Translations under genes and position numbers: made by a program
Notes under the pieces: generated by a model
The model's input: only the letters and a program-made list of their open reading frames with translations
What the model was told of the DNA's origin: nothing
The model's database searches: none
Source: Candidatus Nomurabacteria bacterium RIFCSPLOWO2_01_FULL_46_18
Lineage (GTDB): Bacteria > Patescibacteriota > Minisyncoccia > Phycocordibacterales > UBA9973
Direction: 5' to 3'
DNA: 13,547 nucleotides
Assembly: GCA_001786015.1 (NCBI GenBank)
Contig: MFVH01000019.1
Span: 526-14,072, forward strand
In this document: positions 1 through 5,339 of the stretch, one piece after another
Layout of the letters: the number at the start of each line of letters is the position of its first letter
Position numbering within the stretch: the stretch's first letter is position 1

Positions 1-13
1 GAGTCCACAGAAA

Positions 14-286
14 ATGCCAAAGCATTTAAATATTTTAATTTCGGGGGCGGTGCAGGGGGTTTTCTTCCGCGCCCACGCGAAGAAAAAAGCCGATGAGCTT
101 GGCATAACCGGATTCGTAATGAATCAAAGAGACCGCCGAGTGTATATCGAAGCAGAAGGCCCGGCAGGGGCTCTTCAGCAATTAGTCGACTGGTGCAAAG
201 AAGGGCCGGATTCGGCGGAAGTATCAAGTGTAGAAATCAAAGAAGGAAAAGTAGTGAATTTTTCCGATTTCCAGATTAAGTATTAA
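14..286 (+). CDS. acyP: Acylphosphatase
   Basis: This 90-aa protein matches the usual length of a stand-alone acylphosphatase, which hydrolyses the carboxyl-phosphate bond of acyl phosphates in the cytoplasm. The signature is visible: GAVQGVFFR at residues 11-19 holds the phosphate-binding loop and catalytic Arg19, and GFVMN at 33-37 supplies the catalytic Asn37. The rest fits the alpha/beta sandwich, with an acidic EGP turn near residue 49. The ATG at 14 is preceded only by an A-rich stretch with no clear Shine-Dalgarno. Because the window starts 13 nt upstream, promoter and operon membership cannot be judged. The family assignment is secure. The physiological substrate is not known from sequence. 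Confidence 0.95.
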   Translation: MPKHLNILISGAVQGVFFRAHAKKKADELGITGFVMNQRDRRVYIEAEGPAGALQQLVDWCKEGPDSAEVSSVEIKEGKVVNFSDFQIKY

Positions 287-309
287 TTTGCTATAGTTAA
301 AGTATTATA

Positions 310-323
310 AGTATTTAAATACT
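310..323. repeat. 14-bp perfect palindrome upstream of small membrane gene
   Basis: AGTATTTAAATACT reads the same on both strands and ends 3 nt before the start codon at 327. It is preceded by a partial direct copy (AAGTATT at 300-306 and again at 309-315). It could be an operator or a weak AT-only hairpin between the acylphosphatase gene and the next gene. AT-rich palindromes of this size also arise by chance, so the assignment is tentative. Confidence 0.3.
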
Positions 324-326
324 AAT

Positions 327-521
327 ATGTCGAAAAACAATTTTGTTTCCATCGCGGCGTTTATATTTTTACTAGTTGGCGTACTTCACGCACTCCGGCT
401 CTTGAATGGCTGGGGGGTACAAATGGGTAATACGGTGATTCCGATGTGGATATCGTGGCCTGCGCTTGTTGTCGCCGCTTTTCTTACCTGGCAGGGATTT
501 CGCCTGGCGCGAAGCTCTTAA
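327..521 (+). CDS. Small two-helix membrane protein of unknown function
   Basis: This 64-aa protein has two predicted membrane helices, about residues 6-24 and 41-59, joined by a short loop containing LLNGWGVQMGN and a WISWP motif at the start of the second helix. The C-terminus is short and basic (FRLARSS), which suggests it is cytoplasmic. I do not recognise a named family. Proteins of this build are common orphans in small bacterial genomes. The ATG at 327 has no Shine-Dalgarno; the preceding sequence is a 14-bp AT palindrome. The stop lies 2 nt from the stop of the convergent mltG gene, so there is no room for a separate terminator. The reading frame is supported by its hydrophobic pattern and by its neat fit between two recognised genes. 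Confidence 0.7.
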   Translation: MSKNNFVSIAAFIFLLVGVLHALRLLNGWGVQMGNTVIPMWISWPALVVAAFLTWQGFRLARSS

Positions 522-523
522 AT

Positions 524-1306
524 TTACTTCAGGTATAGCTCGATATTTTTCTTGTGCTCCTCGTAGGTCTTGGTGCAATGGATTTTCCGATTTTTGTCGT
601 GGAGGAAAAAGAGACAGGAAGTTTTCTGCGGATTGTAAGCGGCCGCTATAGCCGCCGAGCCGGGATTTGAGATCGGAGAAGGGGGCAAGCCCTCATTCAA
701 ATAAGTATTGTAGGGGGATTTTATTTTTCTGTCTTTGCCGGAGACCGGCGGCCACCAGTCGTTCTCTTCATTCCCCTTGGCGTATTGCAAGGTCGCATCA
801 ATCTGCAATTTCATTTCATTCCAAATTCTGTTCCAGAGGATTCCGGAAATTAGCGCCATGTCCTGCTTCCCGGCCGCCTCGCGTTGGATGAGAGAAGCGA
901 TTTTCAGCACATTTTCTTCGTTCAAAATGTTCTTCGGTTTTATTTTTGCCACTTGCTTCCCAAACTCCACGAACATCATTTCTCCGACTCTCGCCGGCCC
1001 CGCATCTTTGTGGACCAGATACGTTTTCGGGAAATATCGGCCCTCCGCGCTCTTTCCAGCTAGGACAAGCTTCACGAACGCATTCTTGTCTTCCTCATTC
1101 CAATCAAGTTTCTGAAAAAGTGTCTCCGCCACTTCCTCTTTACGCAGACCTTCCTGCACCCTGACAATCCGCATCGAAGGATTTGCGAGATCAATATAAA
1201 AAGATAATTTAGCCAGAAGTTCCGGGTTAAATTTGTAATAAATGACGACAATTACCGGGATTGCAAGGACGAGTATTAGTGCGAGAATTGCTAACTTCCA
1301 TCTCAT
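524..1306 (-). CDS. mltG: Endolytic murein transglycosylase MltG
   Basis: MltG (YceG-like) cleaves nascent peptidoglycan strands at the outer face of the membrane and helps set glycan chain length. The protein has an N-terminal membrane anchor (residues 4-23), a small LysM-like region (about 45-125), then the catalytic domain. IASLIQREA at 136-144 contains the expected catalytic Glu143. The downstream signatures LWNRI (157-161), LQIDATLQYA (167-176), SPYNTY (197-202) and GLPPSPISNPG (206-216) are all present. At 260 aa it is shorter than the roughly 340-aa E. coli enzyme, as is usual in reduced genomes. The start ATG lies 6 nt downstream of a perfect minus-strand TATAAT, so the mRNA is probably leaderless. 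Confidence 0.93.
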   Translation of the reverse strand: MRWKLAILALILVLAIPVIVVIYYKFNPELLAKLSFYIDLANPSMRIVRVQEGLRKEEVAETLFQKLDWNEEDKNAFVKLVLAGKSAEGRYFPKTYLVHKDAGPARVGEMMFVEFGKQVAKIKPKNILNEENVLKIASLIQREAAGKQDMALISGILWNRIWNEMKLQIDATLQYAKGNEENDWWPPVSGKDRKIKSPYNTYLNEGLPPSPISNPGSAAIAAAYNPQKTSCLFFLHDKNRKIHCTKTYEEHKKNIELYLK

Positions 1307-1320
1307 GTTATGATTATACT
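1288..1320 (+). promoter_or_regulatory. Possible plus-strand promoter interlocked with the mltG promoter
   Basis: TTGCTA at 1288-1293 and TATGAT at 1309-1314 (15-bp gap, short of optimal) lie just before the ATG at 1321, with 6 nt between the -10 box and the start codon. TATACT at 1315-1320 is an alternative -10. The -10 box overlaps the opposite-strand TATAAT of mltG. The -10 match is good, but the spacing leaves the promoter uncertain. Confidence 0.35.
1313..1318 (-). promoter_or_regulatory. mltG -10 box (TATAAT)
   Basis: On the minus strand this reads TATAAT, a perfect sigma-70 -10 hexamer, ending 6 nt before the mltG start codon (1306). Transcription starting about 7 nt downstream would begin at the A of the ATG, giving a leaderless message. 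No good -35 hexamer is seen at 16-18 bp upstream (TTTCTC at 17 bp is weak). Confidence 0.55.
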
Positions 1321-1401
1321 ATGGCTGGTTTTTTAGAGAAAGAGAACGATTGGTGGCAACTTGCTTTTAAACCGGAAAAGGAGTATAATGAAAAGGCATG
1401 A
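1321..1401 (+). CDS. Possible 26-codon small ORF coupled to the next gene
   Basis: An ATG at 1321 opens a 26-codon frame that ends at TGA 1399-1401, overlapping the next start codon (1398) as ATGA, a classic arrangement for translational coupling. The peptide is hydrophilic and charged, with a central Trp pair (ENDWWQLAFKP) and no membrane segment. It starts only 14 bp from the divergent mltG start codon. It could be a genuine small protein, a leader peptide that couples translation of the downstream membrane protein, or a chance frame. The exact ATGA overlap and reasonable composition favour translation, but no family is recognised and the length is too short to be sure. Confidence 0.4.
   Translation: MAGFLEKENDWWQLAFKPEKEYNEKA
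1361..1389 (+). promoter_or_regulatory. Sigma-70-type promoter TTGCTT-17-TATAAT
   Basis: TTGCTT (1361-1366) and a perfect TATAAT (1384-1389) are separated by 17 bp. The -10 box ends 8 nt before the ATG at 1398, so the expected start site lies within about 2 nt of the start codon and the message would be leaderless. The hexamers also lie inside the possible 26-codon ORF, so the two readings compete or coexist. Confidence 0.6.
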
Positions 1402-1784
1402 AGTATTTTATTGTTTTTTTACTCATCGCTTTCGCGGGACTTGCGGTTTTTGGCGCTTTTGGCCTACATCTGGGAACTCAAAATCACGAAGGAGGCTGTA
1501 TTGCCGCCAACGCCAAAGGAATTGATTGTCCGAAACAAAACAGCCTGCTAGCCTACATCACTTTTCACATTGACGCCTACAAAGATTTTTCTCTGGCGAG
1601 CTTAAGCAATATCATCAGCGTACTCTTACTGGCGCTGACGCTTGTTATTTTTGGTTTTCTTCTGAAGCCGCCGAAGCTTGCCCCATTCCGCGCCCGACTA
1701 AGAAATTTTTCTCCCCCCTCGAAACGGAAACAAAAATTTTATCGTTGGCTTTCACTTCACGAAAACAGCCCAAATAATTTCTAG
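1398..1784 (+). CDS. Two-helix membrane protein with extracytoplasmic Cys pair, unknown function
   Basis: This 128-aa protein has a first membrane helix at about residues 2-24, an external loop carrying Cys34 and Cys44 (GGCIAANAKGIDCPK) plus an NHEGG segment, a second helix at about 69-91, and a basic, Pro-rich cytoplasmic tail. The two loop cysteines could form a disulfide or, with the loop histidines, bind a metal ion. That is inference; no named family is recognised. The frame cannot extend upstream because a TGA lies at 1389-1391. The start overlaps the stop of a 26-codon ORF and sits 8 nt after a TATAAT box. A hairpin at 1792 likely ends its transcript, so it is separate from the DUF1573 operon that follows. 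Confidence 0.75.
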   Translation: MKYFIVFLLIAFAGLAVFGAFGLHLGTQNHEGGCIAANAKGIDCPKQNSLLAYITFHIDAYKDFSLASLSNIISVLLLALTLVIFGFLLKPPKLAPFRARLRNFSPPSKRKQKFYRWLSLHENSPNNF

Positions 1785-1791
1785 GGATTTT

Positions 1792-1827
1792 AGATAAATC
1801 ACTGCTGTGATTTATCTGGTGCTTTTT
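1792..1827 (+). terminator. Hairpin terminator after the 1398 gene
   Basis: AGATAAATCAC (1792-1802) pairs perfectly with GTGATTTATCT (1807-1817) across a TGCT loop, giving an 11-bp stem. GGTGC and then a run of five T (1823-1827) follow. The stem is AT-rich and the T-run starts 5 nt after it, so termination may be partial. The position, 7 nt after a stop codon and before a new operon, supports the call. Confidence 0.6.
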
Positions 1828-1849
1828 ACTCTGTTTAATTTAAATCTCT

Positions 1850-2374
1850 ATGAAAAATATCTTAAGTATTCTTATTGTTATTGTTGTTCTTGGTGGCCTT
1901 GTTTATCTGGCCCGACCAACTGGAGAGAAGCAAGAGGTTCAAGGAATGGAAGATATGCAAATGAACGAAGAACAAGCCGGCAGCGCCCAGGGTTCACTGA
2001 TCGCTTTGGACCATGACAACTTTGATTTCGGTGAAGTCTCTATGGCAAATGGCAAAGTGAATCACATGTTCAAAATCAAAAATACCGGCAATGAGGCTAT
2101 CACCATTGAAAAAATGTACACGTCTTGCATGTGCACGACGGCCGAGCTTATGGTGCGAGGTAGTACCTGGGGCCCTTACGGCATGCCCGGGCACATGAGT
2201 ATCCCGAAAATCGGAGAGGTGTTGAATCCTGGCGAAGAAGCCGAAATCGAAACGATCTTTGATCCGGCGGCGCATGGCCCGGCCGGCATTGGCCGAATTG
2301 AAAGGCAAGTTACTGTAGAAAATAGCTCCGGAGCGTCGCTGGAGCTTAAATTCGTTGCTGTAGTCACCCCGTAA
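1850..2374 (+). CDS. DUF1573 family exported protein
   Basis: This protein has an N-terminal hydrophobic segment (residues 4-20) that acts as a membrane anchor or signal, a Met/Glu/Gln-rich linker (about 33-48), and an immunoglobulin-like DUF1573 domain from about 54 to 172. The family landmarks are visible: FDFGEV (58-63), FKIKNTGNEAITI (74-86) and the Cys motif TSCMCT (91-96; Cys93, Cys95). Family members are typically exported and often neighbour thiol-redox or cytochrome-biogenesis genes. The function is not established. The gene starts the operon that continues 5 nt later with a CcdA-like protein. The linker contains several Met and the domain a MPGHM stretch, which could contribute copper ligands; that is inference. 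Confidence 0.88.
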   Translation: MKNILSILIVIVVLGGLVYLARPTGEKQEVQGMEDMQMNEEQAGSAQGSLIALDHDNFDFGEVSMANGKVNHMFKIKNTGNEAITIEKMYTSCMCTTAELMVRGSTWGPYGMPGHMSIPKIGEVLNPGEEAEIETIFDPAAHGPAGIGRIERQVTVENSSGASLELKFVAVVTP

Positions 2375-2379
2375 GAGAT

Positions 2380-3162
2380 ATGAACAAAAAATTAACAATT
2401 CTCATTGTAATTGCGGTTCTTCTCTTCGGGGGAGTAATTATTCTTAAAACCGGCAATATCGGCACGACCGCGCTCTGGAATTTGAGCGGGGAGGGGAAGT
2501 TCCTCTTACCCCTAGTTGGTATTGCCGCCTTGATTGACAGTATTAATCCCTGCGCCTTCTCGGTGCTTCTACTCACCATTGCATTCCTCTTCTCCATCGG
2601 GCAAGCGCGCTCGGGAATCCTGAAAATCGGCGGAGCCTATGTTTTTGGGATTTTCGCCGCTTACATCCTGATCGGCCTTGGACTCCTCCAGGCGCTTCAT
2701 CTCTTCGATACCCCGCACTTCATGGCAAAGATTGGAGCCGTTCTCTTGGTTGCGCTGGGCGGAATTAATCTCATCAACGAATTCTTTCCGGCTTTTCCGA
2801 TCAAGTTACGCATTCCGCACGCGGCCCACAGCAAAATCGCGGAACTTATGAATAAGGCCTCTATCCCGACCGCTTTTCTCTTGGGCGGACTGGTTGGTTT
2901 ATGTGAATTCCCGTGCACCGGAGGACCGTACTTAATGGTGATCGGACTTCTCCATGACCAGACCACTTATCTTACCGGTGTCGGCTACTTATTGCTTTAC
3001 AATCTCATCTTCATTTTGCCGCTTGCGATAATTCTCTTTATCGCAAGCAACGAGACGCTGGTTCAAAAAGTAAATACTTGGAGAAAAGCAGAAACTAGAC
3101 ACATGCGGGTCTGGGGAGGAGTTGCTATGATTATTCTGGGTCTCTTAATCTTCTTCATCTAA
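2380..3162 (+). CDS. CcdA/DsbD-like transmembrane thiol-disulfide carrier
   Basis: This is a polytopic membrane protein with an N-terminal helix (5-23) followed by a core of about six helices. Two conserved cysteine motifs match the DsbD/CcdA transmembrane family: INPCAFS (Cys58) near the start of the core, and CEFPCTGG (Cys175, Cys179) in the second half. In the family one cysteine from each half alternates between disulfide and dithiol to move electrons from cytoplasmic thioredoxin to exported proteins. Cys58 and Cys179 occupy those positions, and Cys175 is additional. At 260 aa it is near CcdA size and lacks DsbD's periplasmic domains. It is 5 nt after the DUF1573 gene and 2 nt before a small CxxC protein, so the three are probably co-transcribed. 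Confidence 0.85.
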   Translation: MNKKLTILIVIAVLLFGGVIILKTGNIGTTALWNLSGEGKFLLPLVGIAALIDSINPCAFSVLLLTIAFLFSIGQARSGILKIGGAYVFGIFAAYILIGLGLLQALHLFDTPHFMAKIGAVLLVALGGINLINEFFPAFPIKLRIPHAAHSKIAELMNKASIPTAFLLGGLVGLCEFPCTGGPYLMVIGLLHDQTTYLTGVGYLLLYNLIFILPLAIILFIASNETLVQKVNTWRKAETRHMRVWGGVAMIILGLLIFFI

Positions 3163-3164
3163 GT

Positions 3165-3335
3165 ATGACTAAACAAAAAATAAAACTAGGCGATAGTTTT
3201 GCGAAATTCACCAAGATTTTAGGCATTAAGCATTGCTGGAAATGCGAAAAACGCCGGGAGATATTGAATAATATCGAGCGGTGGGACGTGAAAGACATTA
3301 TTCAAAAGCTTAAAAATTGTTGCGATGAAAAATAA
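3165..3335 (+). CDS. 56-aa CxxC small protein
   Basis: A 56-codon frame fills the gap between the CcdA-like gene (2 nt upstream) and the next gene, which it overlaps by 11 nt. The protein has no signal or membrane segment, so it is probably cytoplasmic. GIKHCWKCEKRREILN (residues 20-35) contains a CxxC pair (Cys24, Cys27) followed by a basic helix. A vicinal pair Cys52-Cys53 lies near the C-terminus. The pattern LGIK-x-C-x-x-C-x-K-R-x-x-x-LN recurs in short bacterial and phage proteins I recall only as uncharacterised. It could bind zinc or copper, or serve as a thiol partner for the neighbouring membrane carrier. Tight spacing on both sides and the Cys pattern support a real gene. Confidence 0.75.
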   Translation: MTKQKIKLGDSFAKFTKILGIKHCWKCEKRREILNNIERWDVKDIIQKLKNCCDEK

Positions 3336-3990
3336 ATATCTCAGTATTATCCTTTTGGGGCTCATTATCTTCGGGTTGGGAAGTATTACGCTTCCTCCGC
3401 CTGAAGTGAAAGGTATGACCCTCTGGGACTTAGGCAGGCGTATGGTAGAAAGCGGCGTGATTGATCGCGAAAAATTTCTAGCTCTTTATAACCGCAACCC
3501 GAAATTAAGAAAAGAAGCGGAGCAGTTGCTTGACGGAGACAATAAAGAGCCGTTTGAAATTACGTCGGAAAATTCGGGGCTGATGCTCAATTATCTGTGG
3601 GCGCTGGGGCTTGGGAATAAAAATCCGATCCTTGAAATGGAGATGATGGATCCCCGCTATGGTGGCGCGCAGAACTTTGCCTCGACTGGCGGATGGACAT
3701 TGGCAAAAGGAAGCGCGATGGAGCATTACGGCATGCACCAATTTATCACTTTAACCGGAGAAAAGCAGGCACTGGTGGATAAAGTTTCGCGTACAATTTT
3801 TCGCCCGTGTTGCAAAAACAGCGCGCATTTCCCGGATTGCAATCACGGAATGGCGATGTTGGGCTACTTGGAATTGCTTGCCTCCAGTGGTGCGGACGAG
3901 AAAGCAATGACCGAAAAAGCACATCTGCTTAATTCATACTGGTTTCCGGATGTGTATAAAAATCCTCAAAGTTGCAGTGCGACAGGATAA
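3325..3990 (+). CDS. Exported protein with CC...C-x-H motif, unknown function
   Basis: This 221-aa protein has an N-terminal signal or anchor (residues 5-22) followed by a Pro-rich junction (LPPPE) and a soluble extracytoplasmic domain. The most distinctive segment is RPCCKNSAHFPDCNHGMAML (160-179), with Cys162, Cys163, Cys172 and His174. SAMEHYGMHQF (130-140) adds His134, His138 and nearby Met residues, and Cys217 lies near the end. These residues could form a soft-metal site or redox-active thiols fed by the CcdA-like protein encoded just upstream. I recall similar CC/CNHGMAMLG proteins only as uncharacterised. The ATG at 3325 lies inside the end of the CxxC gene (11-nt overlap), without a Shine-Dalgarno, so translation is probably coupled. 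Confidence 0.8.
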   Translation: MKNKYLSIILLGLIIFGLGSITLPPPEVKGMTLWDLGRRMVESGVIDREKFLALYNRNPKLRKEAEQLLDGDNKEPFEITSENSGLMLNYLWALGLGNKNPILEMEMMDPRYGGAQNFASTGGWTLAKGSAMEHYGMHQFITLTGEKQALVDKVSRTIFRPCCKNSAHFPDCNHGMAMLGYLELLASSGADEKAMTEKAHLLNSYWFPDVYKNPQSCSATG

Positions 3991-4007
3991 TAAAAATCTG
4001 TTAGAAT
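3979..4007 (+). promoter_or_regulatory. Candidate promoter GCGACA-17-TAGAAT
   Basis: GCGACA (3979-3984, 4 of 6 matches) and TAGAAT (4002-4007, 5 of 6) are separated by 17 bp. The -10 box ends 9 nt before the DUF3105 start at 4017, so the leader would be only a few nucleotides. It partly overlaps the end of the preceding gene. Confidence 0.45.
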
Positions 4008-4016
4008 AGAAATATT

Positions 4017-4547
4017 ATGACAACCGAACATAAAATAATTGGAGGAGTTGTATTACTAACATTGGTTCTTATCATTGGCGGAGCGTGGTTAGCCGATAAA
4101 TCGGGAAAAGAAGATCGTGAGAGACTTGATAAATCTCCAATCGGAGAAAAAATTGACGACTTGGGTGGGATGCATGTCGCGCGCGGAGAATCGCATCCTG
4201 CTTACAATTCAAACCCTCCGACTTCTGGTCCGCATTGGGCTGGAGTAGCAGGGCCCGGGATTAAGATCGAGGCTGTTCCTGACGAGCTTGTGCTTCATAG
4301 CATGGAGCATGGGGCGGCAGTCGTTTGGTACAGAGAAGGATTGGAGCAAAGTGAAGTGGATAAAATCAAAGAAGCGTTTAATGGTGCTTCGGGGAAAAAA
4401 ATAATGCTGGCGCGCGCAGACCTGGATGTCCCTGTCGCATTGACGTCCTGGGGATACCTGCTCAAGCTGGATTCGATTGATCAAGAAAAAATCAAAGAAT
4501 TTATTGAAACCAATAACGACAGAGGACCGGAGAAAGCACCAATCTAG
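4017..4547 (+). CDS. DUF3105 family membrane-anchored protein
   Basis: This 176-aa protein has an N-terminal anchor (residues 7-25) and a DUF3105 domain. The conserved blocks are YNSNPPTSGPHW (63-74), LHSMEHGAAVVWY (93-105) and the terminal DRGPE (168-172). His73, His94 and His98 are well placed as metal ligands, though family function is unknown. The domain should face outside the membrane. The gene follows the thiol block by 26 nt and has its own -10-like box, so it may be separately transcribed. It is immediately upstream of the metal-sensing repressor's promoter. Family assignment is firm from the NPPTSGPH motif. Confidence 0.9.
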   Translation: MTTEHKIIGGVVLLTLVLIIGGAWLADKSGKEDRERLDKSPIGEKIDDLGGMHVARGESHPAYNSNPPTSGPHWAGVAGPGIKIEAVPDELVLHSMEHGAAVVWYREGLEQSEVDKIKEAFNGASGKKIMLARADLDVPVALTSWGYLLKLDSIDQEKIKEFIETNNDRGPEKAPI

Positions 4548-4565
4548 TTATCCACAGTCCTCTGC

Positions 4566-4599
4566 TTGACAAATAGGATATAGGGGTATACCCTATTAG
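4566..4599 (+). promoter_or_regulatory. csoR-type promoter with palindromic operator
   Basis: A perfect -35 hexamer TTGACA lies at 4566-4571. Downstream, ATAGGG (4580-4585) and CCCTAT (4591-4596) are perfect 6-bp inverted arms around GTATA, and the centre contains the 10-bp palindrome GGGTATACCC (4584-4593). G/C-tract palindromes with TAT flanks are typical operators of the CsoR/RcnR family, and this one covers the expected -10 region, so binding would block transcription. No good -10 hexamer is visible (TACCCT at 17 bp spacing; TATTAG at 22 bp). The start codon at 4601 lies 4 nt after the palindrome, implying a very short leader. No second copy of this operator was seen in the window. Confidence 0.75.
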
Positions 4600-4600
4600 G

Positions 4601-4873
4601 ATGTTAGATCAGAAGTTAAAAAAGCGGGCGGTCCATCGAGCGAAGATTATTCGTGGCCAAATCGATGGACTAGTCAAGGCGGTTGAGAACGAAGTCTACT
4701 GCCCCAAGCTATTGGAGCAGTCGCTCTCCATTCAAAGGTCGCTCAAAAGCCTTGACGCCCTGCTTCTTGAAAATCACTTGCGAACTCATGTCAAACACCA
4801 GTTGCAGCACAAGAAAGAAGAGAAAAGAACCGTCAAGGAGTTGGTGGACCTGTATATATTGGGAAGTAAATAA
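4601..4873 (+). CDS. csoR: CsoR/RcnR/FrmR-family metal-responsive repressor
   Basis: This 90-aa all-helical repressor is of the DUF156 family. In apo form these tetramers bind G/C-tract operators; metal binding releases DNA. IIRGQIDGLVKAVEN (16-30) is the family N-terminal signature, followed by VYCPKLLEQ with Cys34 and ENHLRTHV with His59 and His63. Copper-sensing CsoR proteins use Cys-His-Cys at these three positions; here the second Cys is replaced by His63, as in the nickel/cobalt sensor RcnR. Tyr33 before Cys34 is CsoR-like. His66 and His70 are further possible ligands. The gene heads the operon ending in a CopB-type ATPase, which favours copper, but the ligand set makes the inducer uncertain. 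The symbol denotes family rather than proven copper specificity. Confidence 0.88.
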   Translation: MLDQKLKKRAVHRAKIIRGQIDGLVKAVENEVYCPKLLEQSLSIQRSLKSLDALLLENHLRTHVKHQLQHKKEEKRTVKELVDLYILGSK

Positions 4874-4889
4874 AAAATGATCCAAGATT

Positions 4890-5273
4890 ATGGAATTCGA
4901 TTACACCGTCAACACAACTAAAAACTTTGACTCTGCCGTCAACGGCGTGGAAGCGGAAACCGTCAAAGCGGGATTTAAAGTGTTGTATGTCCACGATGTC
5001 AGGAAAACTCTTGAGGAGAAGGGTTTTGAGATTGAACCATTTAAGATTATCGAGGTCTGCAATGCCAAGTCCGCCTACGCCGTTTTGCAAGCTGATATAA
5101 AAATCGGCTTGTGTTTGCCCTGCAAAATAAATGTTTATATCAAAAACGGTGAAACCTTTATTTCCGGCATGCGGCCGATTGTGCTACCGCAGTTTTTTCC
5201 TGATGCGAAGTTAGGTAATCTGCCTGAAGAAGTTGATAAAACTATCAGAAGTATTATTGATAACGCCAAATAA
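4890..5273 (+). CDS. DUF302 family protein
   Basis: This 127-aa protein matches DUF302, with FKVLYVHDVRKTLEEKGFE (29-47), FKIIEVCNAKSAYAVL (51-66) and GLCLPCKINVY (73-83). Cys57 and the CxxC pair Cys75/Cys78 are potential metal or redox ligands; the GxxLPC segment is a family hallmark. No signal peptide is visible, so it is probably cytoplasmic. DUF302 proteins recur in heavy-metal and sulfur-handling clusters; their chemistry is unsettled. It starts 16 nt after the repressor gene and is likely in its regulon. No Shine-Dalgarno precedes the ATG at 4890. Confidence 0.88.
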   Translation: MEFDYTVNTTKNFDSAVNGVEAETVKAGFKVLYVHDVRKTLEEKGFEIEPFKIIEVCNAKSAYAVLQADIKIGLCLPCKINVYIKNGETFISGMRPIVLPQFFPDAKLGNLPEEVDKTIRSIIDNAK

Positions 5274-5339
5274 CTTATGAAAAAATATGTCGGTTAATTA
5301 GTCAGTAATCCTTAACGGGTCAGAATAAGAAAAATATTT

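Noticed and set aside
735..1115. 126-codon plus-strand frame inside mltG
   Set aside because: It is the antisense shadow of the MltG catalytic domain, with low-complexity Ser/Phe/Pro composition and no start signals.
4877..4921. 14-codon frame overlapping the DUF302 start
   Set aside because: It runs out of frame into the DUF302 gene, stops quickly and shows no protein-like pattern.
5277..5297. Six-codon mini-ORF (MKKYVG) between the DUF302 and DUF305 genes
   Set aside because: It is too short to support, has no coupling to the next start, and could be chance in AT-rich spacer or a gene remnant.
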